A DNA stretch of 64,000 bases from Leptidea sinapis (lineage: Eukaryota; Arthropoda; Insecta; Lepidoptera; Pieridae): NCBI RefSeq assembly GCF_905404315.1, contig NC_066290.1, forward strand, positions 11,593,453-11,657,452, given 5' to 3'. The translations under genes were made by a program, and so were the position numbers. Positions 22,629 to 34,109 of this stretch are shown here, in pieces (the first letter of the stretch is position 1; each line of letters opens with the position of its first letter). Below the pieces are notes generated by a model, which was not told the origin of the DNA, searched no databases, and was given only the letters and a program-made list of their open reading frames with translations.

Positions 22629-23095
22629 TCTTATATATAAAACTCTCGTGTCACAATGTTAGTTACCTTACTCCTCCGAAACGGCTTTACTGATTTTTAC
22701 CAAATTTTATATGCATATTCAGTAGGTCTGGGAATCGGCTACTATCTATTTTTCATCCCTCTAAATGTTAAGGGTCCACCCCTATATTTAATTTTTTATT
22801 TTTTTGGATGTATTTTTTTTTTATTTTTTTATGATACAGCATTAAAAAATACATACAACCCTAAATTTTCAACCCTCTACGATCAACCCCTATTTTTGTA
22901 TCGCGATTTTTATATTATTCTATTCCATCCACAAATCCGCTATAGGGTTGCAAGATTGCAATGGATCAATACTTACAATAATAATTGTAGTACGATAAAT
23001 TTGGTAGGTCTGAGAATCGGTTGCATCTACTTTTTACACCCCAAAATTTTTTTTATCACTTTATATGGCAATACAACGTTTGCTGGGTCAGCTAG
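22629..23095 (+). mobile_element. Non-autonomous Helitron
   Basis: 467 bp beginning TCTTATATATAAAA and ending CTAG, flanked by A (22628) and T (23096), the A|T insertion site expected for Helitrons. A 3' hairpin (GGCAA, loop, TTGCT) lies 7 bases before CTAG. The long ORF inside is low-complexity and not convincing as a gene. Confidence 0.75.
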
Positions 23096-23764
23096 TAATA
23101 TATAATACCGTTACTTTCTTTTTCATTTTGACAGTCAAAGACAGCATGTGATATAATGAAACATTAACTTTAAATATGCTTTCTGCAACTGGCGGCAAAT
23201 ATACGTAGATATTATATAAGCACCAAAGTTTATGGATATTATTTAACCCCCCTATAATATAATTTTTAAATAACTACCAACTAGGAATAGCGTGATAAAC
23301 AAAAAAAAAGTGAGTGTTGGGTTTTTAAATAAATTAAGTAAAATATTTATTTAAATTAATATAATATTTTAAAAAACTGCATCAGTTATCCAGCGCTGCA
23401 CATTACTGCAGCACAATGTCAGCGTGTGTATGTGTCAGAGACTTGTATTTGATCACATACAACAATTATGGTTGCTTTTATATATATAGATATATAGATA
23501 TAGTATTGTTTTACTGTATATTTTTTGTCAAATTCATTTCAGTGTTTTAAACTGTGTGATCAAATAAAATAATTTCCTTTCATTCTTTCTTTAATGTTTC
23601 TACATATATTTTTTTAATTCTGACGGGTTAAAGTTATGATTTGGAGTCAACTTTGTGATTTTTTTCTATCGAGGAAATATTGTGACATCATACTTCCACG
23701 TCATTCAGTCGCTAGATCATATTCTGAATTAAAACATATTATTTCTACATGATTGATATAGAAT
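23096..23764. other. Spacer, nothing recognised
   Basis: AT-rich with short TATA-type microsatellites near 23480. No ORF or recurring repeat. Confidence 0.35.
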
Positions 23765-24170
23765 TGGATCACTTGCCGTTGCGTAGAGACGTCACTTCAT
23801 TGCGTATCTTATACCGCGTTTATCACAGGGAGTGTTCCGAAGAGCTGTTTCACCTGACCCCTGCCGCCGAATTCCACCTTTGCATGTAACGCAACAAATT
23901 AGGATATCATCCCCACCGTCTGGATGTGTGGCGGTCCTCCACAGTGCGGTTTTCAAGGAGCTTTCTTCCACGTACTACAAAGCTTTCGAATGAGCTCTCT
24001 TGTGCGGTGTTTCCGGGAGGATACGAAAAGGGTACCTTCAAAAAAAGCGCGTATACCTTCCAACGCTCCTGTGACTCCTCTGGTGTTGCAGGAGAATGTA
24101 GGCAGCGGTGATCACTTAATACCTCGTGACCTGTACGCTCGTTTGTCCTATTTTTCAATAAAAATAACCT
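23765..24170 (+). pseudogene. Jockey-like LINE, degenerate 3' end
   Basis: Same C-terminal region and tail as 61744-62595, 5' truncated, with frameshifts and a short loss in the K-K-S-A-Y-T-F block. Its tail forms the start of the large inverted repeat 24109-25089. Confidence 0.7.
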
Positions 24171-25089
24171 TATATATAAACCGTATAGACCTGAGTGAAT
24201 TAAAGATTTTTTTTTATTTTGCACAATGCGATACATTTTGGATCTACTATATTGCCAATCTTGCAAGTTGCAGCATCTCCCGTAGACTCACTGCTTCTGT
24301 CACGTTTATAATCCCGGGTTTAGGTGTATTCTGGTAAAAGAATTATATAAAAGCAAGGTCGCAAGTGCGTGTGGTGTCGCACCAGAATAGCACCACCCCA
24401 TCTCCTTCCGTGGGTGTCGTAACAGGTGACTAAGGGATACAAACAACGGAGGCAGAGCAGCAGCATCCTTTCGAGATGCACCAATACTTACTGCGATCGC
24501 CTACCCGTCTGCCAACCATGGTGATTATGGCAAAAAAACCCCATATTGGGGGAGGCCTTTGACCAGCAGTAGTCCAAGTAGTACCTACCATGTGTCCAAT
24601 TTCGTTCTTGAACAATTCTGTAAATTAATATATTGTTTTACCTCAGCCATGTGGTCTAAGGCACACTTGTTTCGCACACTTTTTCATTTAATTAATGTCT
24701 CCTTCTTATTTAAAGTTCTCTGGTTACTGTAGTTTCTCCCGACTACGTTAAAAATTTACGAACCCAATAAGACAATAACTATTGATATTGAAGGATTATA
24801 AACTCCCTAAGCATATTAAGTATATATTTTTGGTTAGAAGAAAAAATAAATTAAATAATTCTCTTATACCCTTACACTTAAACCCGGGATTATAAACGTG
24901 ACAGAAGCAGTGAGTCTACGGGAGATGCTGCAACTTGCAAGATTGGCTATTGTAGATCCAAAATGTATCGCATTGTCCAAAATAAAAAAAATCTTCAATT
25001 CACTCAGGTCTATACGGTTTATATATAAGGTTATTTTTATTGAAAAGGAGGACAAACGAGCGTACAGGTCACGAGGTATTAAGTGATCA
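24109..25089. repeat. Large inverted repeat (~217-bp arms)
   Basis: Arms 24109-24328 and 24873-25089 are near-identical in opposite orientation, separated by about 540 bp. Each arm consists of the LINE tail (GTATTAAGTGATCA) joined to the same unrelated block ending at CCCGGGTTTA. The identical LINE-to-flank junction in both arms shows one duplicated and inverted piece rather than two insertions. Confidence 0.85.
24390..24580 (+). repeat. Unclassified dispersed repeat in the inverted-repeat spacer
   Basis: Contains GTGTCGTAACAGGTGACTAA and GGGGGAGGCCTTTGACCAGC, blocks I recognise from common lepidopteran RTE-related repeats. A diverged GTGTCGTATGAGGCGACTT occurs at about 30010. Confidence 0.45.
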
Positions 25090-25371
25090 TGAAATCTAGT
25101 TTATAATTTTTAAAATAAAACAATAAACACAGAAGAGCTACTTGATAGATTTCAATTAAATCTTCTAAGTTTTATTCCTTAGACACTTGGCCCTTATCGA
25201 AAAAATATTGCGATATTATTATGTTCATTTGATATAAAGTTATTAAAGTTTTAAGAAACGATGATTTTTATAAGCACTTGCTCAGTTATGTGTGTACGCG
25301 GAAGAAGTCACGGGTAACAGCTAGTCATAGATAAACGTAACATAACAAAATAACAATTACAAATCTAACTA

Positions 25372-25421
25372 AGTTTTTTGGCCACCGTTGACCAACTGTG
25401 GTCAACGGTGGCCAAAAAACT
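25372..25421. repeat. Perfect 23-bp hairpin
   Basis: Arms 25372-25394 and 25399-25421 are exact inverted copies around the loop ACTG. The inner stem GGCCACCGTTGACCA is GC-rich inside AT-rich sequence. It lies close to the Helitron at 25490 but outside it. Confidence 0.85.
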
Positions 25422-25489
25422 ATAGAAAAAAAAATCTACTCTGTGGCTAACAAAATTCGGAGCACCCTAAAGATAGATTAAATATGATG

Positions 25490-26156
25490 CTAGCTGACCT
25501 GACAGACGTTGTTCTTTACATAATAAATAAAATACTGTTTTTTATGAATTTCTCAATAATATTTCATAATATCAAGAATTATTACGTAAAATTTGCTCCC
25601 TGCTGTTATTATAATTAAATTGTTTTACAGCAGAACTGTCAAACCGTGCGTCAATAAATTCTCTCATACAAAACAAATATTGGAAATAAAAATAATTATG
25701 GGTCGCATATCTCTCAGGTTGGACTAAACTGCACTTCATGAAGTCATCCCCAATCCGTTCATTAGTTTAGGAGTTCACTGGAAACAAACATCACGACACT
25801 GGACTTATCTATACATTTAAATAAAATTGGAGTGTCTGTTTGTAATATTGAAATAACCATTTTTTACTACATGTATATACACCAAAATATATTTTTATTT
25901 TACAATTTTTGTCTGTCTGTCTGTTTGTTCCGGCTAATCTCTGAAATAATGGACCGATTTTGACGGGACTTTTATTGGCAGGTAGCTGATGTAATAAGGA
26001 GTAACTTAGGCTACGTTTATTTTAGAAAAACATTGATTTTAGAAAAATAAAATAATGTTGCAATGTCCAAGAAACGGTCTAACTCTAAAAATAATTTATA
26101 TGGCAACACAACGTTTGCCGGGTCAGCTAATACTAGCTAATATATACATATTAAGA
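25490..26156 (-). mobile_element. Non-autonomous Helitron, host of a nested Helitron
   Basis: On the minus strand it starts TCTTAATATGTATA (TC at 26156, flanking A) and ends with an imperfect hairpin and CTAG at 25490. The base after CTAG is C rather than T. The element is interrupted at 25807/26131 by the Helitron 25808-26130. Confidence 0.65.
25808..26130 (+). mobile_element. Non-autonomous Helitron, nested
   Basis: 323 bp from TCTATACATTTAAATAAAA to CTAA, flanked by A (25807) and T (26131). A perfect GGCAA/TTGCC hairpin lies 7 bases before the end. Removing it rejoins the 5' end of the surrounding minus-strand Helitron. Confidence 0.75.
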
Positions 26157-26159
26157 TTG

Positions 26160-26600
26160 TTTGATACAGGTTGTAATTTAAGGCGAAGAGTAAGCAGAAA
26201 ACACGCAAACATGGTGTTTTTAGACAAGTTTTGTGGTGAAAGTATAGCATTTCGAGCTATGAACACTACTTAATCCTGTTACACATATCCTTAAGTCTTA
26301 TTTGTAGGTTGCTAATGCTTGCTGTTGATTATAGTTAACACTGCCGAGCCTTTTTGAACTACCACTTTTCTTCGAAGTTAAACAAGTTTTTTGTCATGGC
26401 GTGATGCATATTTTTGGTACTTCTCTCAGAAAAGTTTTTCTTATAGCTTGTACTTTTTGTGGAGGTGTTTCATTTATTCGGATTAGAAGTGACAAGAATT
26501 TTGATAATATTGGCTTTGTTACATAGATGGCGGGCCGGCAGCGGTGAACTCATATCGCTCAAGGTCACTGGCATTTATTGTCGCCTTAAATGACAAGATC
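26160..26600 (+). repeat. Unclassified dispersed repeat, copy 1
   Basis: Inverted relative to 61085-61715, sharing GTTTTTAGACAAGTTTTG, the Lys-Gln-type AAACAAGTTTTTT block and the end block around CGCTCAAGGTCACTGGCAT / TTAAATGACA. No terminal inverted repeats recognised. Confidence 0.55.
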
Positions 26601-26994
26601 CACCAACGCAGCACAAAATAATTCAGATGAATGTATATTTGCACACTTCATGCAATATAAAGTATTATTATGTAAAGTACCAGCGATTTTAACTGTTCTT
26701 GCGTGCCAATATTATCTGCACTTATGTCATTTACCGTTTTTCTCATGAGAATTGCATCCACTGAGTTTACTAGTTGAATAGTTCTCAGAAAAATATCTAC
26801 TTGAAGTACAAAATTAAATCTAATAATTGCGTAATGTGTGCTTTGAATAGCTTAGGGTTATGCTTTAGGTATAACTTAATTATAATAGTTATTGTACACT
26901 AGTTCTTACCGACATCGCAAGGGTATATTTTAATACTTGTTTAAGCCGAGGCACTCTTTAAATAATGTTTGAAATAAACATTTATTATACAAGA
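26601..26994. other. Spacer, nothing recognised
   Basis: AT-rich, no ORF or recurring repeat. Confidence 0.3.
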
Positions 26995-27447
26995 TGGCCG
27001 AGAAGTTGACGTCCAAAGCTAAAATTTGAAAGCCTCATGGTGTTGAGTATCCGAATCACCCCTATGTATGTTCTACGATTTTGCGTAGTTTAGGAGATGG
27101 TTTTTTTCCCCTTTTATCCGCTTTTTTCACCTAATTGTGGTTTAGGACTTTTTCTAATTTTTTTGAACACTTTTAGTTAATTTTATTGTTGATAATTATT
27201 AACTACAGTTGCAATAACCACATAAGAAACTATGAATAGTTAAGACAATACGAAACTAGTTTAGAATTGAGTCGTAAGCTGTTCAAGATAACTGCTCCAG
27301 CTAAATTCATGAAAATATTCAAGGTATCAAAAAAAAAAAAAAAATGGGAGCCCATGGCTTCTAACTATTTTTAAAATCTTCCCAGAACATTGGCCCATAA
27401 AATGAGCCAAATTCAAATCTTAGCTTTTGACGTCAACTTCTCTGCCA
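26995..27447. mobile_element. MITE with ~36-bp terminal inverted repeats
   Basis: The ends TGGCCGAGAAGTTGACGTCC... and its inverted partner (...GACGTCAACTTCTCTGCCA) match over about 36 bp with a few mismatches. 453 bp long, no coding content, an A16 run near 27331. No clear target duplication, so the superfamily is unknown. Confidence 0.65.
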
Positions 27448-28133
27448 CCCAATATGCATGGCGGCCTGGTATGAATTCGTCATATCAGTTTTATTATTCT
27501 TACAAATTTCGTCAGAAATATATTTGGCTTTTAAGATACAACCCGTAGACAGACAAATGGATGACACGCGCTTAGATAAACAGTGGAATCATAATGATTT
27601 TCGTTGGTTGTACTTCAATTACGGAAGTCGAAGTATAAGAATTTAAAATAACGCCTTACTAAATTTCAACAGCAAAGTTTTGCTCATCAACTTTGACTCT
27701 ACGATGTTTGATAGGAGATTTCTGTGTAAAATAACAAAATTTTCCTCTGGAATTTGTAATTGGAAATGACAAGATTTTTATTTATTTTTTCTATCCTATT
27801 ATACGTTAATTTATTTTTTATAAGCATATTTACAACTAGTGTTTAGTCAAATTGAACAAGGTTTATTTTACCCTATTCCCTGACCTTCGCAATAGAAAAC
27901 TCGATTAACAATATACACCATTTTTCACCTCTTTCAATAGAATTAAACAGCCTAGTCAATGCTTATCTATATAGAAATAGAAAAACACTTTATTAGCAAT
28001 AAAAAAAAACAAGTTTCAATAGTATAGTAGATACTTATAATTTCGGAAAAAAGGAGCTGTGACATACGACAGACTTGACAAATCTATAAGGGTTCCTTCC
28101 ATATTTTGCCATTTGGCTACGGAACCCTAAAAA
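27448..28133. other. Spacer with a short repeat fragment at 28064-28133
   Basis: Mostly AT-rich unannotated DNA. The last 70 bp (TCTATAAGGGTTCCTTCC ... GCTACGGAACCCTAAAAA) match a repeat I know from other lepidopteran genomes; the class is uncertain. Confidence 0.4.
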
Positions 28134-28566
28134 ACGTTAGAAAAAGTTGTGAGGCACAATTTACACGGTTTATTTATAATCTTCAGAGAGGATAAACGAA
28201 ACAGTGGAAATGCTACTCATGCCACATAACTATATGCATATCATGCAACGGTCCTAAATCTGACGCTCTCGTGTTACGCTAAAATCTGACATTTATACGG
28301 ATAGAATCCCGCGCGGCCATCAATAGCTTATTTACCTAAACTATTTTTATAAATAGTGTTATGCTTATGCACTAAATCGTCTTGAGTCCCACTTAAATAT
28401 AGAAGAATTAATTAGCTTTTAGTGTTAGACTTCAATGATGTCTTGATTAAGAAAACAGGTGACATTTTTGGCGTGCATCGTGAGTTAATCTGCCAAGTTC
28501 GCTTTATCAAGATTACATTCGGAATATCACATGTTTGGTTGTTATATATATTTGCAAAATGATTAA

Positions 28567-28870
28567 GGCCCCGGCACTCTGAGCGAGGTCCCTGTTTCGA
28601 ATCCCGATAGGCGCAAACATAACATCATCATCAGCTAGAAGACGTCCACTGGACAAAGGCCTCTCCCAAAGATCACCATTACGATCGGTCTTGCGCTGCC
28701 CTCATCCAACGTATTCCGGCGATCTTGACCAGATCGTCGGTCCATCTTGTAGGGGGCCTATCAACACTGCGTATTCCGGTACGTGGTCGCCATTCAAAGA
28801 CCTCACTGCCCCAAAGGCCATCTGTCCGTCGAGCTATGTCATAGTTCACAGCCACTTCAGTTTCGCAATC
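28567..28870 (-). repeat. tRNA-like piece joined to an RTE-type LINE 3' end
   Basis: 28567-28612 contains a tRNA T-arm-like CTGTTTCGAATCCCGATAG on the plus strand. From 28622, CATCATCATCAG introduces, on the minus strand, the degenerate C-terminus of an RTE-like ORF (blocks equivalent to R-W-T-D-D-L and R-P-R-T) ending in the short trinucleotide tail. All frames are broken. Confidence 0.55.
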
Positions 28871-28952
28871 ATTTTATATTTTAACCATAGATAATTAATA
28901 CATCTGGATAGAACCTCTTGCTGCTGATGAAAACAGGCCAGATTTATTACAC

Positions 28953-29265
28953 AATGGAAAGAGCGCTCGCTCGGAACACGAGAGGTCGCGGATACGAGTC
29001 CCGCATCGTTCATAAAATTTTATTTTCAATTTTTTTTTTGTGTAATTAATCCCAAAAGTGAGGGTTATTTTACGTTTACTTACGTTTACTATAACAAATT
29101 GTTCAGGTTTATTACTTTAGCGTGCGTGATAAGCTACGTCTTACACTCGCGATTTGAATGTCACTTTGTGTTAGGGTGCGTGCATTGCGCATAATAGAGG
29201 TTAACAGTCAGCCTCAATTTTTTTCGACGTTATCACAGCTGTCACAGTCTATGTAGGCGTAAATA
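28953..29265 (+). repeat. tRNA-like repeat, copy 3, with long 3' body
   Basis: tRNA-like anticodon and T arms at 28953-29011 (5' half degenerate), then the usual CATAAAATTTTATTTTCA and TAATCCCAAAAGTGAG body. It continues into a block (29100-29265, GGTTTATTACTTTAGCGTG onward) shared with 54020-54170, which suggests the tRNA-like part belongs to a longer repeat. Confidence 0.55.
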
Positions 29266-29539
29266 TGATCTAAGATCTTAACATATGTATACCATACCTA
29301 TAACGGTTAAAGAATTTATTTCTCATAATAATTTACAAATTCACTATTAGAGAACACAATTTTATAATTTAAATATAAAAGTAAATGCCGGTAAGCTTAG
29401 TTTAAATATAGTAAATAAAAATAAAAATTTAGTAAAAAAAAATAAAATTAAAATAAAGTTAAAATAATATACGACGAATATGGATGTATGTTCTATGTTT
29501 ATTATATAATTTGTTTAAAGTGTCTCATTAATATTTTTT

Positions 29540-29662
29540 TTGGAAGAGGAGGACGAACGAGCATACGTGTCACCTGATGGTAAGTGATCACCTCAGCCCA
29601 TATATCTTGTAACACCAGAGGAATGTTTATAACACTACAAGAGTGTTGCCAACCTTATAAAG
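29540..29662 (-). repeat. Jockey-like LINE 3' tail fragment
   Basis: Poly(T), GGAGGACGAACGAGCATACG, GTAAGTGATCACC and ACACCAGAGGAAT blocks of the LINE 3' end, diverged from the other copies. A Helitron abuts it at 29665. Confidence 0.6.
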
Positions 29663-29664
29663 CA

Positions 29665-29870
29665 CTAGCTGACCCGACAGACGTTGTTCTGTTCATATTA
29701 AAAAAAACTCTTGCGGATGGAAATTCGTAAAATCCGTACTTAGCTGACCTCTACTCAGCGAAAGGAATATTCCTGCCAAATTTCAATTCTCTACGCCTAA
29801 TGGTTCCAGATATATCGTGATGAGTACACTATATACGTGGAAATCTCTTATATATATATTGAACCTACCT
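29665..29870 (-). mobile_element. Helitron-like element
   Basis: Minus-strand 3' end CTAG at 29665 with following T (29664 is A), and a perfect ACAGA/TCTGT hairpin upstream. The 5' boundary is uncertain: no clear TC after the TATATATATA run near 29865. Confidence 0.6.
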
Positions 29871-30048
29871 ACATAGGAGTGCATATGAATTCGATAACTG
29901 AAATCGAACTGGGGGCATTGAGGTGAGAGCCTACGATACTACCGAATGCATGCTTTAACAATTTTGCTCTGTGCTTCACCGGGGCATAAAAATAATAGGT
30001 CCCAGGCCCAAGAGTGTCGTATGAGGCGACTTAAGGCATTCGCCATAT

Positions 30049-30260
30049 GTGAGGCTCCTTTGCACAGGATACCGGCTGGATATGGGCACAACGGCGCCTT
30101 TTCCTGCCGTGAAGCAGTAATGTGTAAGCATTATTGTGTTCCATTCTGAAGGGCGCCGTAGCTAGTGAAATTACTTGGCAAATGAGACTTAACATCTTAT
30201 GTCACAAGTCAGTCAAGCCGCTCAGAATTTTGGGTTTCTCAAGACGATTTTTCTGAACAT
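30049..30260 (+). repeat. SINE-like repeat, 3'-truncated copy
   Basis: From GTGAGGCTCCTTTGCACAGG to the CCGCTCAGAATTTTGGG block. Lacks the last ~90 bp found in complete copies. Confidence 0.75.
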
Positions 30261-30395
30261 ATATTAAATTTTTATAAATGTACTGACAATGAACTTAAAT
30301 AATATTTATTTCTTTAAATTTTTCTTTGAGTGACTGTCTATAACCAAGCTGATATATAGCCCATACTAAAATACGTATTTGCATGTCTGTCCACA

Positions 30396-30703
30396 CAACC
30401 AGTGGGAGGCTCCTTTGCAGAGGAAGCCGGCTAGATTATGGGTACCACAACGGCGCCTATTTCTGCCGTGTGGCAGTTATGTGTAAACATTACTGTGTTT
30501 TGGTCTGGAGGGCGCCGTAGCTAGTGAAATTACTGGGCAAATGAGACTTAACATCTTATGTCTCAAGGTGACGACCGCAAGTGTAGTGCCTCTCAGTATT
30601 TTAATGTTTTTCAAGAATCCTGAGCAGCAATGCATTGTAATGGGCAGGATGTATTAATTACCATCAGCTGAACGTCCTGCTCGTCTCGTCCCTTATTGTC
30701 GAT
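30396..30703 (+). repeat. SINE-like repeat, full-length copy
   Basis: Runs from CCAGTGGGAGGCTCCTTTGC through the GGGCGCCGTAGCTAGTGAAA core to CTGCTCGTCTCGTCCCTTAT. The internal hairpin AGTGCCTCTCAG / CTGAGCAGCA is present but mutated. Confidence 0.85.
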
Positions 30704-31030
30704 TGCTAAGTTAATTGAAATTATACGCATAAATTTAGACGTACTGTCACTGGCACCGATAGTATTATAATATCTGTAACAGTAAGTAGTCGTTCACGTG
30801 TACGTCTGGGTGAGTAGCGGGTACGCGGTAGACCGCAATACATCTCAATTTCATGTTGCTTTGTTTTATCTGCTTTTACATAAATGGTCTAATATAGGTA
30901 ATAGCTTAGTCCTTAGATCATCTATATTTCTAGATAGATTATGACTGCTGTGAAAACGTCGAAAAAAATTTACTTGAGAACTAACCTTTAAGGCCGCTAT
31001 TCCAAGAAATCGACAAATTTGCGTGCTGTC
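30704..31030. other. Spacer, nothing recognised
   Basis: No gene or recurring repeat seen. Confidence 0.3.
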
Positions 31031-31115
31031 AAAAACTACCATCCATTCCAAAAAGTATGCCTCAGACCTGAGAAGAACGGGCGTAACAAACTCAGCGGAA
31101 TTCTTGTTTTCAGAG
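31031..31115 (-). repeat. Fragment of a LINE 3' UTR
   Basis: Matches the 3' UTR of the LINE at 16188-17010: CTACCATCCATTCC, ATGCCTCAGACCTGAGAAGA and AACAAACTCAGCGG. Confidence 0.65.
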
Positions 31116-31341
31116 GGACTGCTGTCAAACGAGATTTCCAAAGGTCTTGAAACGCCGGTATAACTAAAACAATAATAAAATGTAACTTTTACGCAAATAT
31201 TTAATGTAAAAACAAAATTGCAATTACACATGTTTTAAACCAATAAAAAGTGTTTTACTGAAAAGTTTATTAATTACTTATGAAAATTAAGAATATTTAT
31301 TAAGTAAAACAAATCTTATAACTATATTTACAATACTACGA

Positions 31342-34090
31342 CTACATAAAATTAAAACTATCATTACGTGGAAGCGTACCAAGAATACTGGCAGCATTAC
31401 CGCGTTGGATAGCAAGGCTGATCCGTTGACCGAAATAGCTGCCAGCGCTTGTAGCCTTATTGAGGCGCGAAGATAGTATTTTGAACATTCTCCGCGCCTC
31501 TGGGCCCCACGGGCGAAGTGTCTCGACACCAAACGGCACAAAGGTGTATGACTCACTGAGACCAACATATTTGCGACGCTTGCTGTCTTCGGCAGTCGAA
31601 GCAGCAGCCCCAGCACCAACTGACGTAACTTGGACATGAGAAGGAGCCAGAGTGTCGACGCAAGTAGCGTCCCACACCAGCGCCCTTCCCCGTGCCCACG
31701 CCACCAGCGTCATTCCATCAGGACGCTTGCCATCGCGGCGGGTAATACCATTTGGCTCTAAAACAGCTGGTATATTAAGAGCGGCAAATGCCCTGCGGAT
31801 GACTTCATTAATGCTGGCGTGACGACTGATACGGCCTGCCGATTTTAGGCAGGATTACCCGTGGCGTCCAAGAACATCTACCTGAACGCCACATCTACAT
31901 TGATGTGGTTCATTCAGTTTTATACCTAGCCGGAGTGATACGCATATTGACAATGTCATATTGTCAAGTAGCGTTCCAATCGGCGCAGAAGGCAAGGCTT
32001 GTAACCAAAAGCCCGACTTATTTTGTGTCACAGCCAAAAGACGAGCACGCTCTGTTATGTCAGTAGATGAGATCAAAAGATCATCAAAGGCTGTCTTACA
32101 AAGAAGTGCGTCCCATGCTTTTTGACACTTTAAATCGTCTGGAAAATTTTGAATATTTGCAATATTTAGCCAAGCATTGTTAGCTTCGTTCAAATACACA
32201 ATCTCTGAGTTACCTGGTACATGATTTACAATTCTAGTAACCAAAGACTGCGCACTATGAACTGAAGATAGAAATGCTGGTAAGGGCACGCCCGAAACTT
32301 TGCGAGTACCCAAACCACCAAACCGTATCGGTAAAGAGGCTTGAGACCGATCTGTAAACGCGTCAAATCAATCACATCAAGCAAATTTGGAAATTTCCAT
32401 AACGGGCTAGACCTTAAGAGGTACGTAAATTTTTTAACAAATAAACAAGACTGAATAATAGTTAAGGCCATATGAGAATTAATTTTCAATAATCTGTCCG
32501 AAACCTTATTAAGTTTTTTAATGTGATCGTTTAAGATCGTTGGAATTGAAACAGGAAATAATGGAGCTCCAAGAAGGTGAAGAGAATTCTTATCCAAAAT
32601 CTTATCTTTTCGCCGATAAAAAGCTCGCATTTCGAAAAATTTTACTCAAGGCCGATTGAGCTAAAACTTTCTATTACAACTTTCAAATCATCTAAAACAG
32701 AGTCCACTTCACCACCCAAAGTACCATCATCCAAGTACCAAACATTAAATTTTGATTTTAGTTTTGTTATGGCGGAATGAATGGCAAGGCTAAATATTGC
32801 TGGACCAAGAGGGTCGCCTTGCTGACAGCCAACGGAAGACCAAATATTATGATTTTTGAATAACAATTTGGATGGTTTACTATAACATTGCCAAATATAA
32901 TAATAGATTGAAGGAATTGAATTTTTAACTTCTCTCAGCAGAGCTCCCCTGTCAACAGAGTTAAAAGCATTTTTCACATCTAATTTTAGAAAGAAATCAC
33001 CAGAGTTCCTCTCCAAAAAAGTTCGCGCAGCGTGGACTGCAGCTTCGCAACCACTTTTGCAGCCGAAACCCAACTGAGTTGGAATGAATTTAGTTGATAG
33101 TAAAGGAGAAATATGTTAACAACAAATTTTAGAAACAAGGCGTCGAAATGTGCAGCCCACGGCTATAGGACGAATACCACCATCTTTTTTCTTAAGAGCA
33201 CATATATTCGCACCATATAAAATTTCGGTAATTTCGGTATTAACTTTTCCAGAAAGCATGAGATTTACTAAGAGAACAATGTCCTCAAGCAAAGCTCTAC
33301 CCGCATCCCCCGTGGAAGGACATCCAGATCTTTAAGATGCTGGGGTGTCAGTCCATCGGGGCCGCCGGCAGAACCAGCCTTAAAGGACATTATTGCTTTT
33401 AGTACATCACCATCATTAGCCTGTAGATGATTATCGGAAAAAGATGGTTCCGGAATAACACAATTAGCATCTGGTGATGGGTGTTTACTTTGTAAAGCCA
33501 AAAGTATTTTATTTGAGTCGGGTGCCAGGATATCATTTGAAAAAAGTATAGATGCAGCACCTTTCACGTCACCGTCATTAACTTTCTGTTCTACTTTTAG
33601 AAAAAGGTTGAATTTTGAATTTTGGTTACTATTTAAAATATTGCCAAAGATATTTGGATCAGAACAATTTGATTTTATTTTCTGTGTGAGTGAACTGTGG
33701 TCATCTTTTTTTAAAGTTGAATATGCGAAAACAAATGCTCCCAACTATCTTTTGAATTTTGGTTTACTGTAGATCGAATGACTTTGGAGAGTGCAGTTGC
33801 AACAGTAATTTTGGAATTCGCTTTACTAATGGAACCGAATTCTTTAATTTTCCTAATAATTCCGAAAAATTTGTTGTAACATGATATGCGTTATTTGTCG
33901 AAGGCAAGGTGCTATGACGTATATCCGAAACTAACGCGGAACGGTGCTTTTTACCGGTGTGAATTTTTAAGCCTCTTGCACCTCTAAAATAACGTGTAGG
34001 AGAGCATAGGTCACATTTCACAAGATCACTGGCTTGGCTACAAACATTGTTTATGTTTTGATTATTATCACTCATTAATTCACTATTCAC
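31342..34090 (-). pseudogene. R2-like LINE with zinc finger, RT and restriction-like endonuclease
   Basis: A nearly complete but broken single-ORF retrotransposon on the minus strand. From the N-terminus: a C2H2 zinc finger C-D-L-C ... H-T-G-K-K-H (about 34000); a linker; an RT with the G-S-A-G-G-P-D-G-L-T-P block (33370), L-D-V-K-N-A-F-N-S-V-D-R, C-Q-Q-G-D-P-L-G-P-A and the catalytic W-Y-L-D-D-G (32642-33073); a thumb; then a C-terminal C-R-C-G ... R-H-G-stop-S-C zinc motif (about 31855) and a nuclease motif R-P-D-G ... W-D-A-T-C-V-D (31640-31715). This order, one zinc finger plus RT plus CCHC and PD-(D/E)xK nuclease, is that of R2/R4/NeSL/Hero-type elements. Frameshifts lie near 33760 and 33260 and downstream of the RT. 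The 3' UTR runs to about 31270. Clade not resolved. Confidence 0.75.
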
Positions 34091-34109
34091 TATTGGTCTA
34101 TTTAACAGT

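Noticed and set aside
22656..23105. 149-residue Phe/Tyr-rich ORF as a membrane protein
   Set aside because: It lies wholly within a Helitron with defined ends and has poly(T)-driven composition.
25490..25807. RTE-type LINE tail
   Set aside because: The GCTGACCCGACAGACG repeats at first looked like LINE ends, but A|T flanks, the 3' hairpin, CTAG and nested insertions without target duplication fit Helitrons better.
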